From Haplomitrium mnioides (Eukaryota > Marchantiophyta > Haplomitriopsida > Calobryales): DNA of 20,471 bases. The stretch spans positions 1 to 20,471 of the forward strand of contig JBNGIS010020040.1 of assembly GCA_049999725.1 (NCBI GenBank), in the 5' to 3' direction. Each line of letters begins with the position of its first letter. Positions within the stretch are counted from its first letter, which is position 1. Positions 9,454 to 19,490 of the stretch are shown piece by piece. The translations under genes and the position numbers were made by a program. Under the pieces are notes generated by a model. It had not been told where the DNA came from, searched no databases, and saw only the letters and a list, made by a program, of their open reading frames with translations.

Positions 9454-10286
9454 TCCATTCTCCCATATAGTTTCTTTTGAAAAAATTCTCTGATACTTTG
9501 CTAAGAAATCCCACTCTTCAGGAGTGCATACTCCGTTAGCCTCCATATGGTGTAGGATGAACGATGCATACCAAATTACTGGGCTCTTCCCTTAGCTAAT
9601 TCGAAATAAATCAAAATTCTACTATAAATGAATTGCGCCATCCCCTTGGCATGCCCTCTCCACGTGTTTAGTAAGACAAATAAATTTGTCTTGGTCACAT
9701 GTCTCGGCTTTGGCTGGAAAAGAATTGTGCCAAACACCTATACGAATTCTTGCAACAAAAGATCTGTAATTTCCTGAATCTTGTAACCGTTGTTGGTTGC
9801 AGACGGATCAAGGCAAAGATAGGCTAAATGCCCATCTTGCTTCAACCTCACTTATGGGACATCTACTTCGGGAAGCTCATATATTTTCCTCGCCGCTTCT
9901 TCCGAGTAATGCACAAATTCTCCTCAAAAGGAAAACACCAACTCTCCAGCCACTACCTCCAGCCTTTTAAAATTTCTTTGGTTGATCATGCTTCTCAAAT
10001 TATGATCCCAAATACGCCCTACAAAATTCCAGAGCTCTCGGCTCCTAAGAAGTTTCCTCAGATCATAAGAGATTGTTAGAATATGGGGACTCTTCACCAG
10101 CCCCGTAGGAACAAACTCCCCATCTCCCTTCAGATCCTTCACCTTCATCTCCTGTGTTAGAATCACTTTCACAAGGCTTCTCTCTCATGGCACTGCTGAT
10201 TTGAACAATAGCTTCTTCCTCTCCGATCTACGTGTAGCAACTTGTCCTCCTCTAGCTCTCGAGGCTCTCCACGCTCTCCTTGGCAT
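9454..10286 (-). pseudogene. Post-pol accessory ORF, N-terminal part (internal region)
   Basis: It lies downstream of integrase on the same strand, where Athila- and SIRE-type elements carry extra or env-like ORFs. A plausible start is the ATG at 10286 (MPRRAWRASRARGGQ), followed by a basic stretch, one stop, and then GEFVPTGLVKSPHIL and LRKLLRSRELWNFVGRIWD (about 10172-9990). Later pieces, such as HLAYLCLDPSATNNGYKIQE (about 9840-9780) and EANGVCTPEEWDFLAKYQRI (about 9545-9485), are readable in two frames with several stops. The ORF then runs into the LTR at RKPWKM and continues as the coiled-coil part. The intact protein would be roughly 700 residues. Its function is unknown to me; no transmembrane segment or signal peptide is evident, which argues against a classical envelope. 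Confidence 0.6.
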
Positions 10287-10685
10287 GATTTCCTTGTTTG
10301 AAAGCAACGAATACTTCAAACCTCTTGGGAACCATTTAACAACTTGATTTCATAATAACAACATATGGCACCCTCCCGAATCCGAAATAGAAAATGTATC
10401 CGAACGTTGGGAAACTTTGGAAGCCATTTTGACTTAAGTTTGACTCTGCTCTTCGGAACTGTTCTTGAAACCCTCTTTGAACTCACATATTTAAGAACCA
10501 AAAGCAAATTTTGCTCATCCAAAATCTGATGCTATATTAACATCTTCCACAACCTTCCAAACAAAGATTTTGTCAAATTTTCCCATCTTTTAAGCTCTCC
10601 ACATGACTATTTTCCTTTACAAATTCTCAAGAAAGACTACTTCCTGAATTCCTTTGCTAAACTCTACGTCACATGCTCCCTCTCT
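10287..10685. other. Spacer between integrase and the post-pol ORF
   Basis: This is about 400 bp of internal gypsy sequence without a recognised domain. One open frame on the - strand (10522-10316) encodes a basic peptide with no known motif. It may be the untranslated leader of the post-pol ORF or a decayed coding segment. I see no clear promoter or splice signal. Confidence 0.4.
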
Positions 10686-11932
10686 CTATTGCGTAGCGTC
10701 CTTGCAAGCATCTTCTTTATAGAAGTATTTCTTCAACGTGTATCCATTGATGCATGTCAGGAGAGATTCCCCATCAAGTGTTGCCAACGACACTGATCTA
10801 TTTTCATACACATGGATGACTCGATAAGGACCATCCCATCTAGTCTGAAGCTTGGTATAATAATTGGTATCTCTGTCTTTGACCAAAACCAATTCTCTAT
10901 CTTTGACCATCATTGACCTTAAGTTTTGGTCATGTCTCCATTTGCGATGCCACTGAATCTCTTGAGTAGCTTCCAGACTTAGTGTCCTCTCTTCTTCCAA
11001 CCAAATAATCTCTTGGGTTTGATCCCATATACTCTCTTCCACTATTTTTTTGTTTGTGATATGGATTTGCAACGTCGCAATCGCCAGCTCCACCGGCATA
11101 ATAGCATGCATTTCATAAACGAGAAAATAAGGAGTTTTCTTTGTTGTAATCTTCTCCGTAGTCCGATACGCCCATAATGCTGCAGCAACCTTCTTATCCC
11201 AAGAAATTTTATTTGTTGTGGCAATTTTATTTAAGATTTTATAAAGATTCCATTTACCTTCTCCCTATGTCCGTTGGCTCTTAGATTATAAGGAGTTGTT
11301 TTCTGACGTTTAATCAGGTATCTTGTCGTTAGGGTCTCGATCGTAGAATTGAGGAAATGAGTTCCTCGATCACTTACCAACTCCAGTGGGCATCCGAATC
11401 GGCTGATTATATTGTTGAATAAAAACTCTGCAACCACTTCAGTTGTATCTCTTTTTACTAGTTCCACTTCGGCCCACTTTGTAGCATAATTCGTCGCCAC
11501 TAGGATATATCGATTATGGGTCCATCTTGCTGCTGGCTGGATAGGACCGACAAAGTCAATCCCCCACTTCTCAAATGGAGCTAGGGGTAAAATCAGGGTT
11601 AGTGGCCAATGGGACGTGGCAGTCGGCTGTCCAATACATTGACATAGATCGTATTTCTTGATAAACTCAGCCACTTTCTTGTTCATCTTTAGCCACCAGT
11701 AACGACTTTCAAGGATCTTCTTTACAGTGTTGCTGGTCGCAAAATGACCTCCTTCCATATCCTCATGGAAAGCAGAAATCACCTTCTTCCGATCTTCTCC
11801 CTCTACACATCTTATAAGTACTTTATCTGGCCCCAATTTATATAAGATTCCTCGAAACATAGTGTATGCAGACATCTTATGTTGGAAGACTACTCTCTTC
11901 TCATGGCTCATCCCTTCAAACACCACTTGATA
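10686..11932 (-). pseudogene. Gypsy integrase with GPY/F tail, frameshifted
   Basis: Residue numbers count from the Met at 11926. The zinc finger has His54 and His61 but Tyr92 where the first Cys is expected, then Cys95 (KKYDLCQC), so zinc binding is impaired. The core shows WGIDFVGPIQ (Asp124), LVSDRGTHF (Asp186) and NGHREK (Glu222), an exact DD35E spacing. A stop at about 11231 is joined by a frameshift: the homology continues as KIATTNKISWDKKVAAALWAY in another frame and then from 11111 as the C-terminal domain. That domain contains LVLVKDRD and TRWDGPYRVIHV, the GPY/F motif of Ty3/gypsy integrases. No chromodomain follows. The frame closes at 10686. Upstream it is separated from RNase H by one TAG (11933). 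Confidence 0.9.
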
Positions 11933-12472
11933 CTATAAATAGCCAATAATTTTTTTAAACTCCGATTCTTTGGAAATAGTGAACAAATGTTCATCGGCTA
12001 ATTGGTCATTCACTCGTTCTAGAGCTAGCTCTCCTTGCAACCTTGACAGAAATTCTGTGTTGGCATGCCCCTTCCCGGGTCTCACATGAACTTCGAATTC
12101 AAACTCCTGCAAAAGCAAAATCCATCTTGCTAACCTCCCAAATAAATCGGGCTTGTTTATAATGTATTTCAGTGCGTTATGGTCGATGTGAAAGATAAAT
12201 GGATATCCTAGTAGATAATGTCTGAACTTTTGAACAACATAAATCATACCCAGACCCTCCCTCTCTATCGTATGGTAGCTCCATTCAAGGATAGAGAGTT
12301 GTATGCTCGCGTAGTAAATCGGATGCTCTTCTTTCTTAGGCCCCTTCTGGCTCAAGACCACCCCTATTGCGGTCCCAGACGTGTCAATATAAATGTGAAA
12401 TTTCTTTGATCAATCCAAAACAGCCATAATTGGAGCGGAACTTAATCTGTGCTTCAAATTCTCAAACGACTT
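11933..12472 (-). pseudogene. Gypsy RNase H domain, degenerate
   Basis: The domain follows RT in the same frame. It starts around KSFENLKHRLSSAPIMAVLD with HIYIDTSGTAIGVVLSQKG (first catalytic Asp). It continues with HPIYYASIQLS, YHTIEREGLGMIYVVQKFRH (Glu) and PFIFHIDHNALKYI (Asp), and ends with RWILLLQEFEFEVHVRPGKG and HANTEFLSRL, all typical of Ty3/gypsy RNase H and its connection to integrase. Stops occur at the RT junction (about 12471), in LD.SKK (TGA, about 12412) and at 11933 (TAG). It would degrade the RNA strand of the RNA-DNA hybrid. Confidence 0.88.
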
Positions 12473-13378
12473 CTAATATTTGTCTGTCCAAATCCAATCT
12501 TTGGATTTTCGTAATAATTTCGTCAAAGGATCCGCGATCCAAGCGTACCCATCAATCATCTTTAGGTAGTATCCCACACACCTCAAGAACCCTCTAAGCC
12601 CCTTCAAAGTGGTTGGTACTAGGAGATCCATAATCACATTGACCTTAGATTGATCGGTGGAAATCCCCTCCTTAGAAATTTTGTGGCCTAGAAGTATTCC
12701 TTTGGATAATAATTCAAAATAGCACTTATCCAGATGAAGACAAATTCGGAATTTTTGGCACTTCTCTAAACATTTCCGCAAAAATCCCAAATGAGTATGG
12801 GTGGTCGAATGCACGTAGAAGTCATCTAAGAGCACCTCCATGAACACCCGTGGATATTCTCGAAATGCTTGTGTCATCAGCTTTTTAAAGGTAGCTGGTG
12901 CATTGCACATCCCAAAAGGCATAACCTTATAGGCATATGTCCCCCCATTTGCTGTAAAATTATTCTTCGCTCGATCTTCAAGATGAATTGAAATTTGATT
13001 GTATCCGCTAAAATCATCCATAAAGGAATAGCATTCCTTTCCTGCAACTGCATCCAGAATGGTGTCAATAAACGACATCGGATGAAAGTCCTTCTTCGTC
13101 ACCGCATTGAGCTTCCGAAAATCAACACAAACTCAGATTTTTCCCTCCTTCTTTGGGACAATAATTATGGGAAAGACCTACTGGGAATTCTCCATATGAA
13201 ATATAAAATCTACCTCCAACAGCTTTTCAATCTTTTCTTTTACTTTTAAGGAAAGGTTCGGATTCAGGCGATATTGCCTTTGTCGGATAGGAAGTGCATT
13301 CTCCTCCAAATACATCCGATGCTGACAGGTCTCTAGCACTACACCTTTCAGATATTTATAGCTCCAAGAAAATACATC
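12473..13378 (-). pseudogene. Gypsy RT, degenerate
   Basis: The N-terminal part is readable as RQRQYRLNPNLSLKVKEKIE, then FPIIIVPKKEGKI and VCVDFRKLNAVTKKDFHPM, with stops at SQ.VFP (TAG) and KI.VCV (TGA). The open part from 13102 contains CYSFMDDFSGYNQI with catalytic Asp29, TYAYKVMPFGMCNAPATF, and the active-site box VLLDDFYVHS with the Asp pair at 12821-12826. The residue before the box is Leu where Tyr or Phe is usual, so the box is LLDD, although both metal-binding Asp remain. GILLGHKISKEGI and TLKGLRGFLRCVGYY complete the thumb region. It is in the same frame as RNase H and the first part of integrase. Confidence 0.92.
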
Positions 13379-13880
13379 TTAAAATTCTGATAAGAGTTCC
13401 TTGTAAGACTCCAAGGTTTTTCCCACTCGTTCTTTTGACACTTTTACTATTTTCGGTTCAAAGTCCGTTCCGATATTTATTAATTGAATTTGGTCCTCCT
13501 TAGAGAATCCTTCACGGATTACTGATAATTTCGTTGGTGGTTGAGGAAGAACAACAATGACACTTGGACCATCCACCGAGTCATCCGCTCCAAAGGGAAA
13601 ATCATCAATCATTGTAAGATTCTGACATTGGACATCGTATATCTCTTCCGTTGCGCATGTCCGATGTTCCTCAGCTAACTCTTCTGGAAACCACTGAAAT
13701 CCTCCCACTATACAAGTGGACTCTTCTTGGCCTTCTGATGACCAATCAGAAGTGTATTCAAGGAATTCCTCCATTATTCCCCTTGATAAACTTCTTTAGT
13801 TAGTGGTAGAGTAATCTACGGACTGTTCTCAAAGATAATCTTCTTCTTCTTCCAATCCGTGACCACTCCTGCCTTGTATA
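13379..13880 (-). pseudogene. Protease-to-RT linker of gypsy pol
   Basis: From 13774 an acidic stretch (EEFLEYTSDWSSEGQEES, then DDFPFGADDSVDGPSVIV) links protease to RT, ending at KELLSEF and a TAA (13379-13381). In relatives the RT begins shortly after such a segment with a phrase like DVFSWSY, and this is visible right after the stop here. The linker is in the pol frame, one base back from the gag-protease frame, so a -1 shift or a one-base indel lies between about 13882 and 13775. No obvious slippery heptamer stands out, so decay by an indel is the simpler reading. Confidence 0.65.
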
Positions 13881-14379
13881 GCTAGAGTCGTCCAAGCAAC
13901 AAAGGGTAGGAACTAGCCACTAGAGATTTGACTACAACATAATCAAGCTTGAATGTGACCCCTCCAATTATCGTCAGGATTTCCTTTAGGATCCCTGTTG
14001 GAACTACTCTTGTCTGATTTGCCATTCTCAAAATCTTCCAAGTGGGTTTCAATCCTCTGATCTCCAGATCTTGCATCGTCTTTTCGATCATAATGTTTAC
14101 TCTAGAGCCTCCATCAACTGGAACACTCTTAATAATGCACCTTGCAATCTCCACATCAACTTCTGGAGCACTCATATCATCACGGACTTCCACGTTCCAC
14201 GAATGGACAACCGGAAGAATCGGCTTCCTCATCCTCCTTTTGGCCAGTCTTTGGATTGCTTGTTTTTCCTGAGGGAAGGCTCGTAAGAGCTCCTCAAAGG
14301 TAACATGCGCATGGTGGCCACCAATGTCCTTTGCTAAATCATAGCCTTGCGACAATTCATCAACTTTAGTTTTTTCCAA
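13881..14379 (-). pseudogene. Gypsy aspartic protease domain
   Basis: This frame is the same as gag, so gag and protease were one open frame before decay. The catalytic loop is SVPVDGGSRVNIM with the Asp at about 14113-14115; DGGS is a variant of the DTG/DSG triad seen in some plant gypsy elements. The hydrophobic strand before the end reads ASSYPLLLGRL, followed by TAG (13882) where relatives, as I recall, have Trp after a Pro (LLLGRPWLY), and then LYKAGVVTDWKKK in the same frame. The domain is otherwise complete, and cleavage of Gag-Pol would have been its role. A poly-Lys stretch here is encoded by a GAA/AAG-like run. Confidence 0.82.
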
Positions 14380-16393
14380 CTTAGACTGAGATGCTTCGGG
14401 CTCTCGGAATCAGACTTGTTTTTGTGAGGACCTTTACAACTCAGCTTGAACTTCCTCAGACACATCCCGATTCCCAGATGCAAACAATTTGGGGTTATTC
14501 TGGTCATAGTCTAAATCAGTGATATTTTTATTCATATTCATAGATAGACGTTTAAACATTTTTACAACCGGATTTTTAAGCAACTCTTTTTCCCCCATTT
14601 TCTTCCGACTCTAACTTTGGGTTTTCACACAATAAACCTGATAGTCGTTATCAGATTGTTCTTCCACCTGAGCAACCTCAAGATGGTCTTCTTCTTCTAG
14701 AATTTGGACATATCTTATCACCTTTTGAGGTCATTTCATCGATTTCAGACAATTCGCTCGGGTGTGTCCTCCCTCCTTGCAATTCCCACATAGGGGAATA
14801 TTTCCGATTTGCGGCTTTGGATGTGGACATGCATTTTCATAATCATTCGGATCTCCATAGTTAAAGCATACCATTCTTCCGGGTCCTGCTGGTCTCATTG
14901 GCTGTAGAATCGTTCGAGGGATTCCTGGGGCAGGCAGTTGATTAGAATACTATTGCATCCCATCTAGCACGATAAAAGAATATACCAACTCTATCTGATT
15001 CAAATACACTGGCTCATACTGATCCTGCACGTACTGCACTTGAGGCATCGCTTCCTTCTGATTCCTCGCCAAGATCATATTCAAAAGAGATCTGCATGTA
15101 GCCAACATATGCCCTGGTCTTCTACAGTAGGTGCAATACATGCTATTCGAATCCAATCGTCATTCCGATGCAGTATGGCCCTCTCTGGCAAAATTTGTGC
15201 AATAAACCTTCTATCTTTCTGTAGCTGATACCCGCTTTGCCTTTGGTGTTGCTAATCAAACTTCCAGACGCACAAATTTCTTCCCTAAATCTGCCACTGC
15301 AGATTTCAAGGTTCGAGACTCAGATTTCCAATTCTTACTTGCCCATCCTTCTTCTTCTAAATTGGACTCCAATTGCTCCAATTCGTCTGTATCTGATCCT
15401 GATTTAGAAGACGTGGGAAGCTTGTTATCATACTCCATCTTCTTTCCCTTCTTATCTTCCCTGGTAAAAGCTCCAGTTTTTGATTCAATGTTTTGGTTGG
15501 AAAGCTCAAAAGTCTCGGCTACTTCAATCGCATCCTGCAGTGTGACTAGCTTGTGTTGCCTGTAGTACCTCTACATCGAGGGGGATAATCCTTTAATATA
15601 GGTTTTCAACAAAAATAAATCCCCTTGTGGCGGATCCAACTTTAATGCAAATCTCTTAACTTCTTGAGTATATTTTCTTAAAGACATTCTCTTCATTTGT
15701 TTGATCTGTAACAAGTGAGCCATTACCTGAGATTCATACCCTGTGTCGCAAAAATGCTTTAATAGAGCGGCCCTCAACAAAGGATAAGTGGCTTTGGATC
15801 TTGAATCCAAGGATGCATACCACTTCTTTGCCAAGTGGGTTAGCAATCCTGGTAGAATCCTAAGTCGGTCTGCATCTGAATCTTTTCCATTAGTGTTTGA
15901 AATAAAATGGAACCGATCTACGAATAGATCCACCACATCTCCTCCTTTGTTTCCGTTGAAATAAAAATATTTCAAATGAGTCTTTATTGGGGTAGCCATC
16001 TGAGCCGGTCCTAATATGGGACTTGGAGATCTTCCTCCTCCTCCCGGCGAACTAGGCAAAGTACTTTCTTCCGACTCTGAAGATGGATCTGAGAATGGTC
16101 CTGCCGCAAACAAAAGATTCGGAAATTCCCCCGAAGGGTGACCACCTTCCTCCGAAGCAACGGATCTGACCTCCTCTTCCTCTTCAGACTCAAACGCTCT
16201 TCCTTCAATATCACGGACTTGCTCCCGAATAGATGTTCCTTCCCCACTTCCAACTGGGGACGTACCATAAAGCCCTTCTCGATTCAATCCACACTTCTCT
16301 CTGGATATCCCTTTTCCTTTGCCTTTCTTCTCTAGCCAACTGTCTTTCCAGTCTCCTTTTAGATCCAAGATGAGTACTACAATCCCAACGTAC
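14380..16393 (-). pseudogene. gag: Gypsy gag with four CCHC zinc knuckles
   Basis: The frame is open from the LTR edge and encodes a basic N-terminus (KGDWKDSWLEKKGKGKG), an acidic Ser-rich segment, and then a retrotransposon gag (capsid) domain: THLKYFYFNGNKGGDVVDLF, LLTHLAKKWYASLDSRSKAT, LRKYTQEVKRFALKLDPP (about 16000-15580). No ATG was found near the start, so initiation is unclear. After TAG stops the same frame shows four knuckles: CTNFAREGHTASE. (15160-15201, degenerate), CTYCRRPGHMLATC (15094-15135, perfect), CFNYGDPNDYENAC (14827-14868, degenerate) and CGNCKEGGHTRANC (14749-14790, perfect). All lie in one frame with each other, with the capsid and with the protease. In-frame stops kill it. 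Confidence 0.88.
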
Positions 16394-16400
16394 TGTAGTA
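16375..16400. repeat. Inverted repeat at the LTR/internal junction
   Basis: TACTACA (16375-16381) and TGTAGTA (16394-16400) are perfect inverted 7-mers separated by 12 bases. The right arm is the LTR terminus. The primer-binding site should lie just inside it (- strand from 16393 downward), but I cannot match that sequence to a tRNA 3' end with confidence. The hairpin may be fortuitous. Confidence 0.4.
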
Positions 16401-17060
16401 ACCGGAGAATCCCGACAATGTGAGATTTACCCTTCTTTAGGTTCTTTTACTCGAGGAGGACATGGATTTTGTGACAAAAAGGTCTGGTTTCTCAGCAAAA
16501 ACAACTCTTTCAGAAATCAGGACAATCCAAGGTTCCCTATGGGACTTAGCAGACTCCAAATCAGATTCCAGAATTAAATTAGCGGATCAGAATAAGTCAG
16601 AAACCTCGTTCTAAAGCTCTGCTTCTGGCCCCAACTGACCCCTCTGAAGTTCTGCTTCTGACTCAATTCCGCCAGCCGTCCGCCGTCGCAGTCAACTTGG
16701 AAGCTTGACTGACTCGTCCTTTCTTGTCTTTCCATTGTTCGTTGACTGAACTACTACCCAACAAGATTGCTGACTTCACTTTTTACTTTCCTCCAATCCG
16801 CAACAAACGTACCCTTTGGAACCCCGCCGTCTGACGCCATTTTCCACTTGGAAGTTGGACTGCCGTTCCGCTGGTTCCTTCGGAATTTTCCTTCTTCGAA
16901 CTTAGATCTTGATCTCTTCTAAATCTGAACTTCTGACTCTACTAGCGTAAACTTCTGCTATTCACCTCCACTTGACACGCGTCCTTCCGATACTTTGAAT
17001 CCCACTGATCATGTATCTGCGTTCACCCTTCTAACTTTCAACTTCCACAAATCTTGTGTT

Positions 17061-17068
17061 GTATTTAT
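17061..17068 (-). promoter_or_regulatory. Candidate TATA box in the 5' LTR
   Basis: The - strand reads ATAAATAC, matching 7259-7266 in the other LTR. Being in the upstream LTR, this would be the promoter of the element. It leaves about 2.2 kb of U3 upstream, all of the coiled-coil ORF included, and about 0.65 kb of R/U5 downstream. No start-site data are available. Confidence 0.45.
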
Positions 17069-17688
17069 GCTCACGCATCCATCGAGCAATTTGTTTTCTC
17101 CCTTGCGAATCACAAGGGTTAAGGAGCAGCTTCTTTTGGCTCTCCTATAATCTTCCTTTCCCTCTCCTTCCTTTCATAACCGATTACGCTGAACTTTTTG
17201 GATTTGAGACTCGCACCTTGAGAGCGAAGATTAGGAATTCATGTAGTGATTCCCAGTTTGTTGGCTAGAACTTAACCTCACAAACCCGTCGGTCTGCAAG
17301 GCTAATTCTCACCACTATTTCCCTCTCTCTTGCATATTTAACAAGGCTCCTACTAACCACACGCGATCAGGTAGGCCCTACGATCTGCTTGGGATACACC
17401 TCCCTACTACAGTCGACTCCCTTCTTGGGTCGCTTTGCTGATTCTATCACCCTTAAGAATTCCAGATGATTTCCTTGAAAAGCCTTAACAGATTTTGCCT
17501 TCTCCCACTCGAACAACAATTCGCAGTACACGATTACCAAGTTTAACCCGAATTAAGCTCCTCTATACACATCAAGAATAGGCTGGATTTCTGGTTCTCG
17601 CTTATGCGAATTCTCTTCTTTACTTCGGATTCAGACGCAAAACACCACTAATGCAATCCCGAAAAATGTGTGTCGAAGAATTCTTTAC

Positions 17689-19236
17689 TTATAAATACAA
17701 TTGCAATTTGAATCGGCAACTTGCCTCTTTAGAATCAGCAGTGAACAACCTTCTGTTTACCGTCCTGAGGAGACTTATACAAAAGAACAAACTTTCCGAA
17801 CTAACACTTTTGAACCAAAAAGAGGACCTTCTAAACCAAGGCAACTTTAGAATATCCTTCGACAAATTTACTCGGAATAAATCCCGAGTTACTTCGGAGT
17901 ATCTCCACTCCTCCAATGCTGCCAGTTGTTCTCTCACATTCGACACTTCCTGGTTTTCTTCGTCTAGGTCGAAGACTAGCCTTTGCATGCTGATATCCAT
18001 TCGGTCTAGGGTCGTATTCCTCACTTGTTGTACCTTGTCCCACATCTGCTTTAACCCCATCGCATCACAAGCTGCTTTCAAGAGGTCTTCAGAAAACTCA
18101 TGCTTTTCTCTTTCCAAGGACTCCCTCTGCCACTCCGCCAACTTCCGCTGCAAAGCATTGGCTCTATTCTCCTGGATGGACTTCGATGTTTGAAGCACTT
18201 GATACAATTGCATCCATTCCTTCTCCTTCTCTTCATGAGTGTGCTTTTGGGCCTCCATCCCTGCCATTTCGTTGATTAGCTTGCAGGCTTCTGACTCAAG
18301 CAAAACCTTTTCTCCGAAGACTTGCTAAGTCCTTCCTTTTTCCTCATATAGTTCCTTCTCCACCTTAGAGAATTTCTCCTCCTAGAAATGGAAACTCTCT
18401 TCCCTATGCTTCAGCAGAGCTTCCAATCCTGCCACTCTCTTCCTCAACATCTCTACCTTAGCCAAATCCTCCATGTCCCTATGCTTCTCCCTCTGAATTT
18501 TTGCCACGGATTTCCAAAGAATCTTGGAAGTCTCCCTTTCCTCTCGGATTGCTCCTTCCAAACAGCTCTCCTTGATCTCGATCTTCTACTTTAACAACTT
18601 ATAAGTACTTACCCAGTTCTATGATTCCGTGTCAGTTTCACGTTTGATAGCTTTTTCCTTCCTTTGAATTTCCGGAGGATCCTCGAACGACTCCTCTAAA
18701 GCCGATTTCAGGCTTTCCTCCTCCTTGCTAGATTCTTTATCCTCTTGCTCCAACGGCTCCACAATCGCAATCTTATCCTCCGCCTCTGCTGGAACCTCCG
18801 CCTGCTGAAGTGAAGCTTCCTCCGATCTTGCATTTTTAACTTCTAGAAGCACCACATCTGACTCCCCCACTTTGGCCTCTGGTACTGCGGTTGAGCTTGC
18901 CATAGAATCTCTCTTTGGATCCAAACTCGGCCCCGCTCCATCTACTTTCCCTTGGGCCATTCGCTGGGCGTCCATTTCTTCCAAGGTCCTACCCCAATCG
19001 GCACTGCCTTCTCCCAAATCGATCATGTCAATTGCTTGCCCTTTTCTTGGCTTCCGACATGCCAAGGGGTAGACTACAACATCCTCAGGCGCCTTCCCTA
19101 CACCTCTTACTTGATTTGCCTTTGGCACCCACATTTCCTTCAAATTAGTTTTGGCCCTCTTCTCTGGCTTCGGATATGGCAAATTGGAAATCCTCATTTC
19201 TACTTTCTCTCTGGGGATTGGATCAACGGAAGGCAT
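17689..19236 (-). pseudogene. Coiled-coil ORF, C-terminal part, 5' LTR copy
   Basis: One reading frame runs from MPSVDPIPREKVEMRI (19236) to a stop at 17689, about 515 codons, with about four in-frame stops (near 18618, 18588, 18383 and 18327; all TAG) and no frameshift. Order: a conserved basic/Pro segment (PYPKPEKRAKTNLKEMWVPK); AIDMIDLGEGSADWGRTLEE; a variable acidic region (EPLEQEDKESSKEEESLKS); then a coiled-coil section (KVEMLRKRVAGLEALLKHRE, KLAEWQRESLEREKHEFSED, KAACDAMGLKQMWDKVQQV). It is about 75-80% identical to the other copy over well-aligned parts, judged by eye. The frame stays open upstream of the ATG into the flank (to 19305), but that stretch differs from the internal ORF. 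The product is unrecognised, and its N-terminal half is absent here. Confidence 0.72.
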
Positions 19237-19471
19237 TTTCCAAGGCTTCCTCCCATGTTTATTGTCGTAGCACAGCAGCAGCACTCCAACCCCAAAAAAC
19301 AACAACCCAAGATCGAACCACGCAAGATCTATATAGAAATCTGCTCTTAATCCACTTTTACCAACTTTCCAGGTTCTTTAAAGAGTTCTGAAACTGCACT
19401 CTATCAGTTTAGAGATGGACCTCTCTCCACTCTAGGACTGACAACCTTTCTCCACAAAACCAAACACATAA

Positions 19472-19490
19472 ACTACTACTACTACTACTA
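19472..19490. repeat. (ACT)6 microsatellite
   Basis: Six uninterrupted ACT units plus one base lie in the right flank. It is an ordinary simple repeat. Confidence 0.9.

Larger units (their letters stand above)
6588..19269 (-). mobile_element. Ty3/gypsy LTR retrotransposon, about 12.7 kb, degenerate
   Basis: Read on the - strand: long LTR (19269-16394), gag, protease, RT, RNase H, integrase, a post-pol ORF, then the second LTR (9453-6588). RT before integrase identifies Ty3/gypsy. The integrase has a GPY/F-type C-terminus and no chromodomain was seen. The element sits against the 3' end of the copia coding region, so it most likely inserted there. I found no target-site duplication: the five bases left of 6588 are CTTGG, and no matching copy borders the right end, which is not precisely defined. 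LTR divergence is substantial (8 differences in 67 bases in the block 7564-7630 against 17365-17431, mostly transitions; clearly higher elsewhere), so the insertion is old. Confidence 0.88.
16394..19269 (-). repeat. Gypsy 5' LTR (about 2.88 kb) containing part of an ORF
   Basis: This copy is collinear with 6588-9453. The lower edge is TGTAGTAA at 16394, next to the internal region and gag. The upper edge near 19269 is soft: similarity to the other LTR fades about 30 bases above the ATG at 19236, and the sequences beyond differ completely (internal post-pol ORF on one side, flank on the other). On the - strand this is the upstream LTR that would drive transcription. Its U3 holds the coiled-coil ORF in a better state than the other copy, with stops but no frameshift seen. 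Confidence 0.8.

Noticed and set aside
9111-9470. + strand frames opposite the coiled-coil ORF (also 18872-19391)
   Set aside because: They are Ser/Pro/Leu-rich antisense shadows of a Glu/Lys-rich coding strand. The conserved protein signal is on the - strand.
13294-13503. + strand open frames inside the gypsy pol region as genes
   Set aside because: They are antisense to clear RT and linker homology and have no motif of their own.
16364-16393. Primer-binding site of the gypsy element
   Set aside because: The bases inside the LTR edge contain TTGGGATTGTAG, but I cannot match them to a plant tRNA 3' end, and the region forms an inverted repeat.
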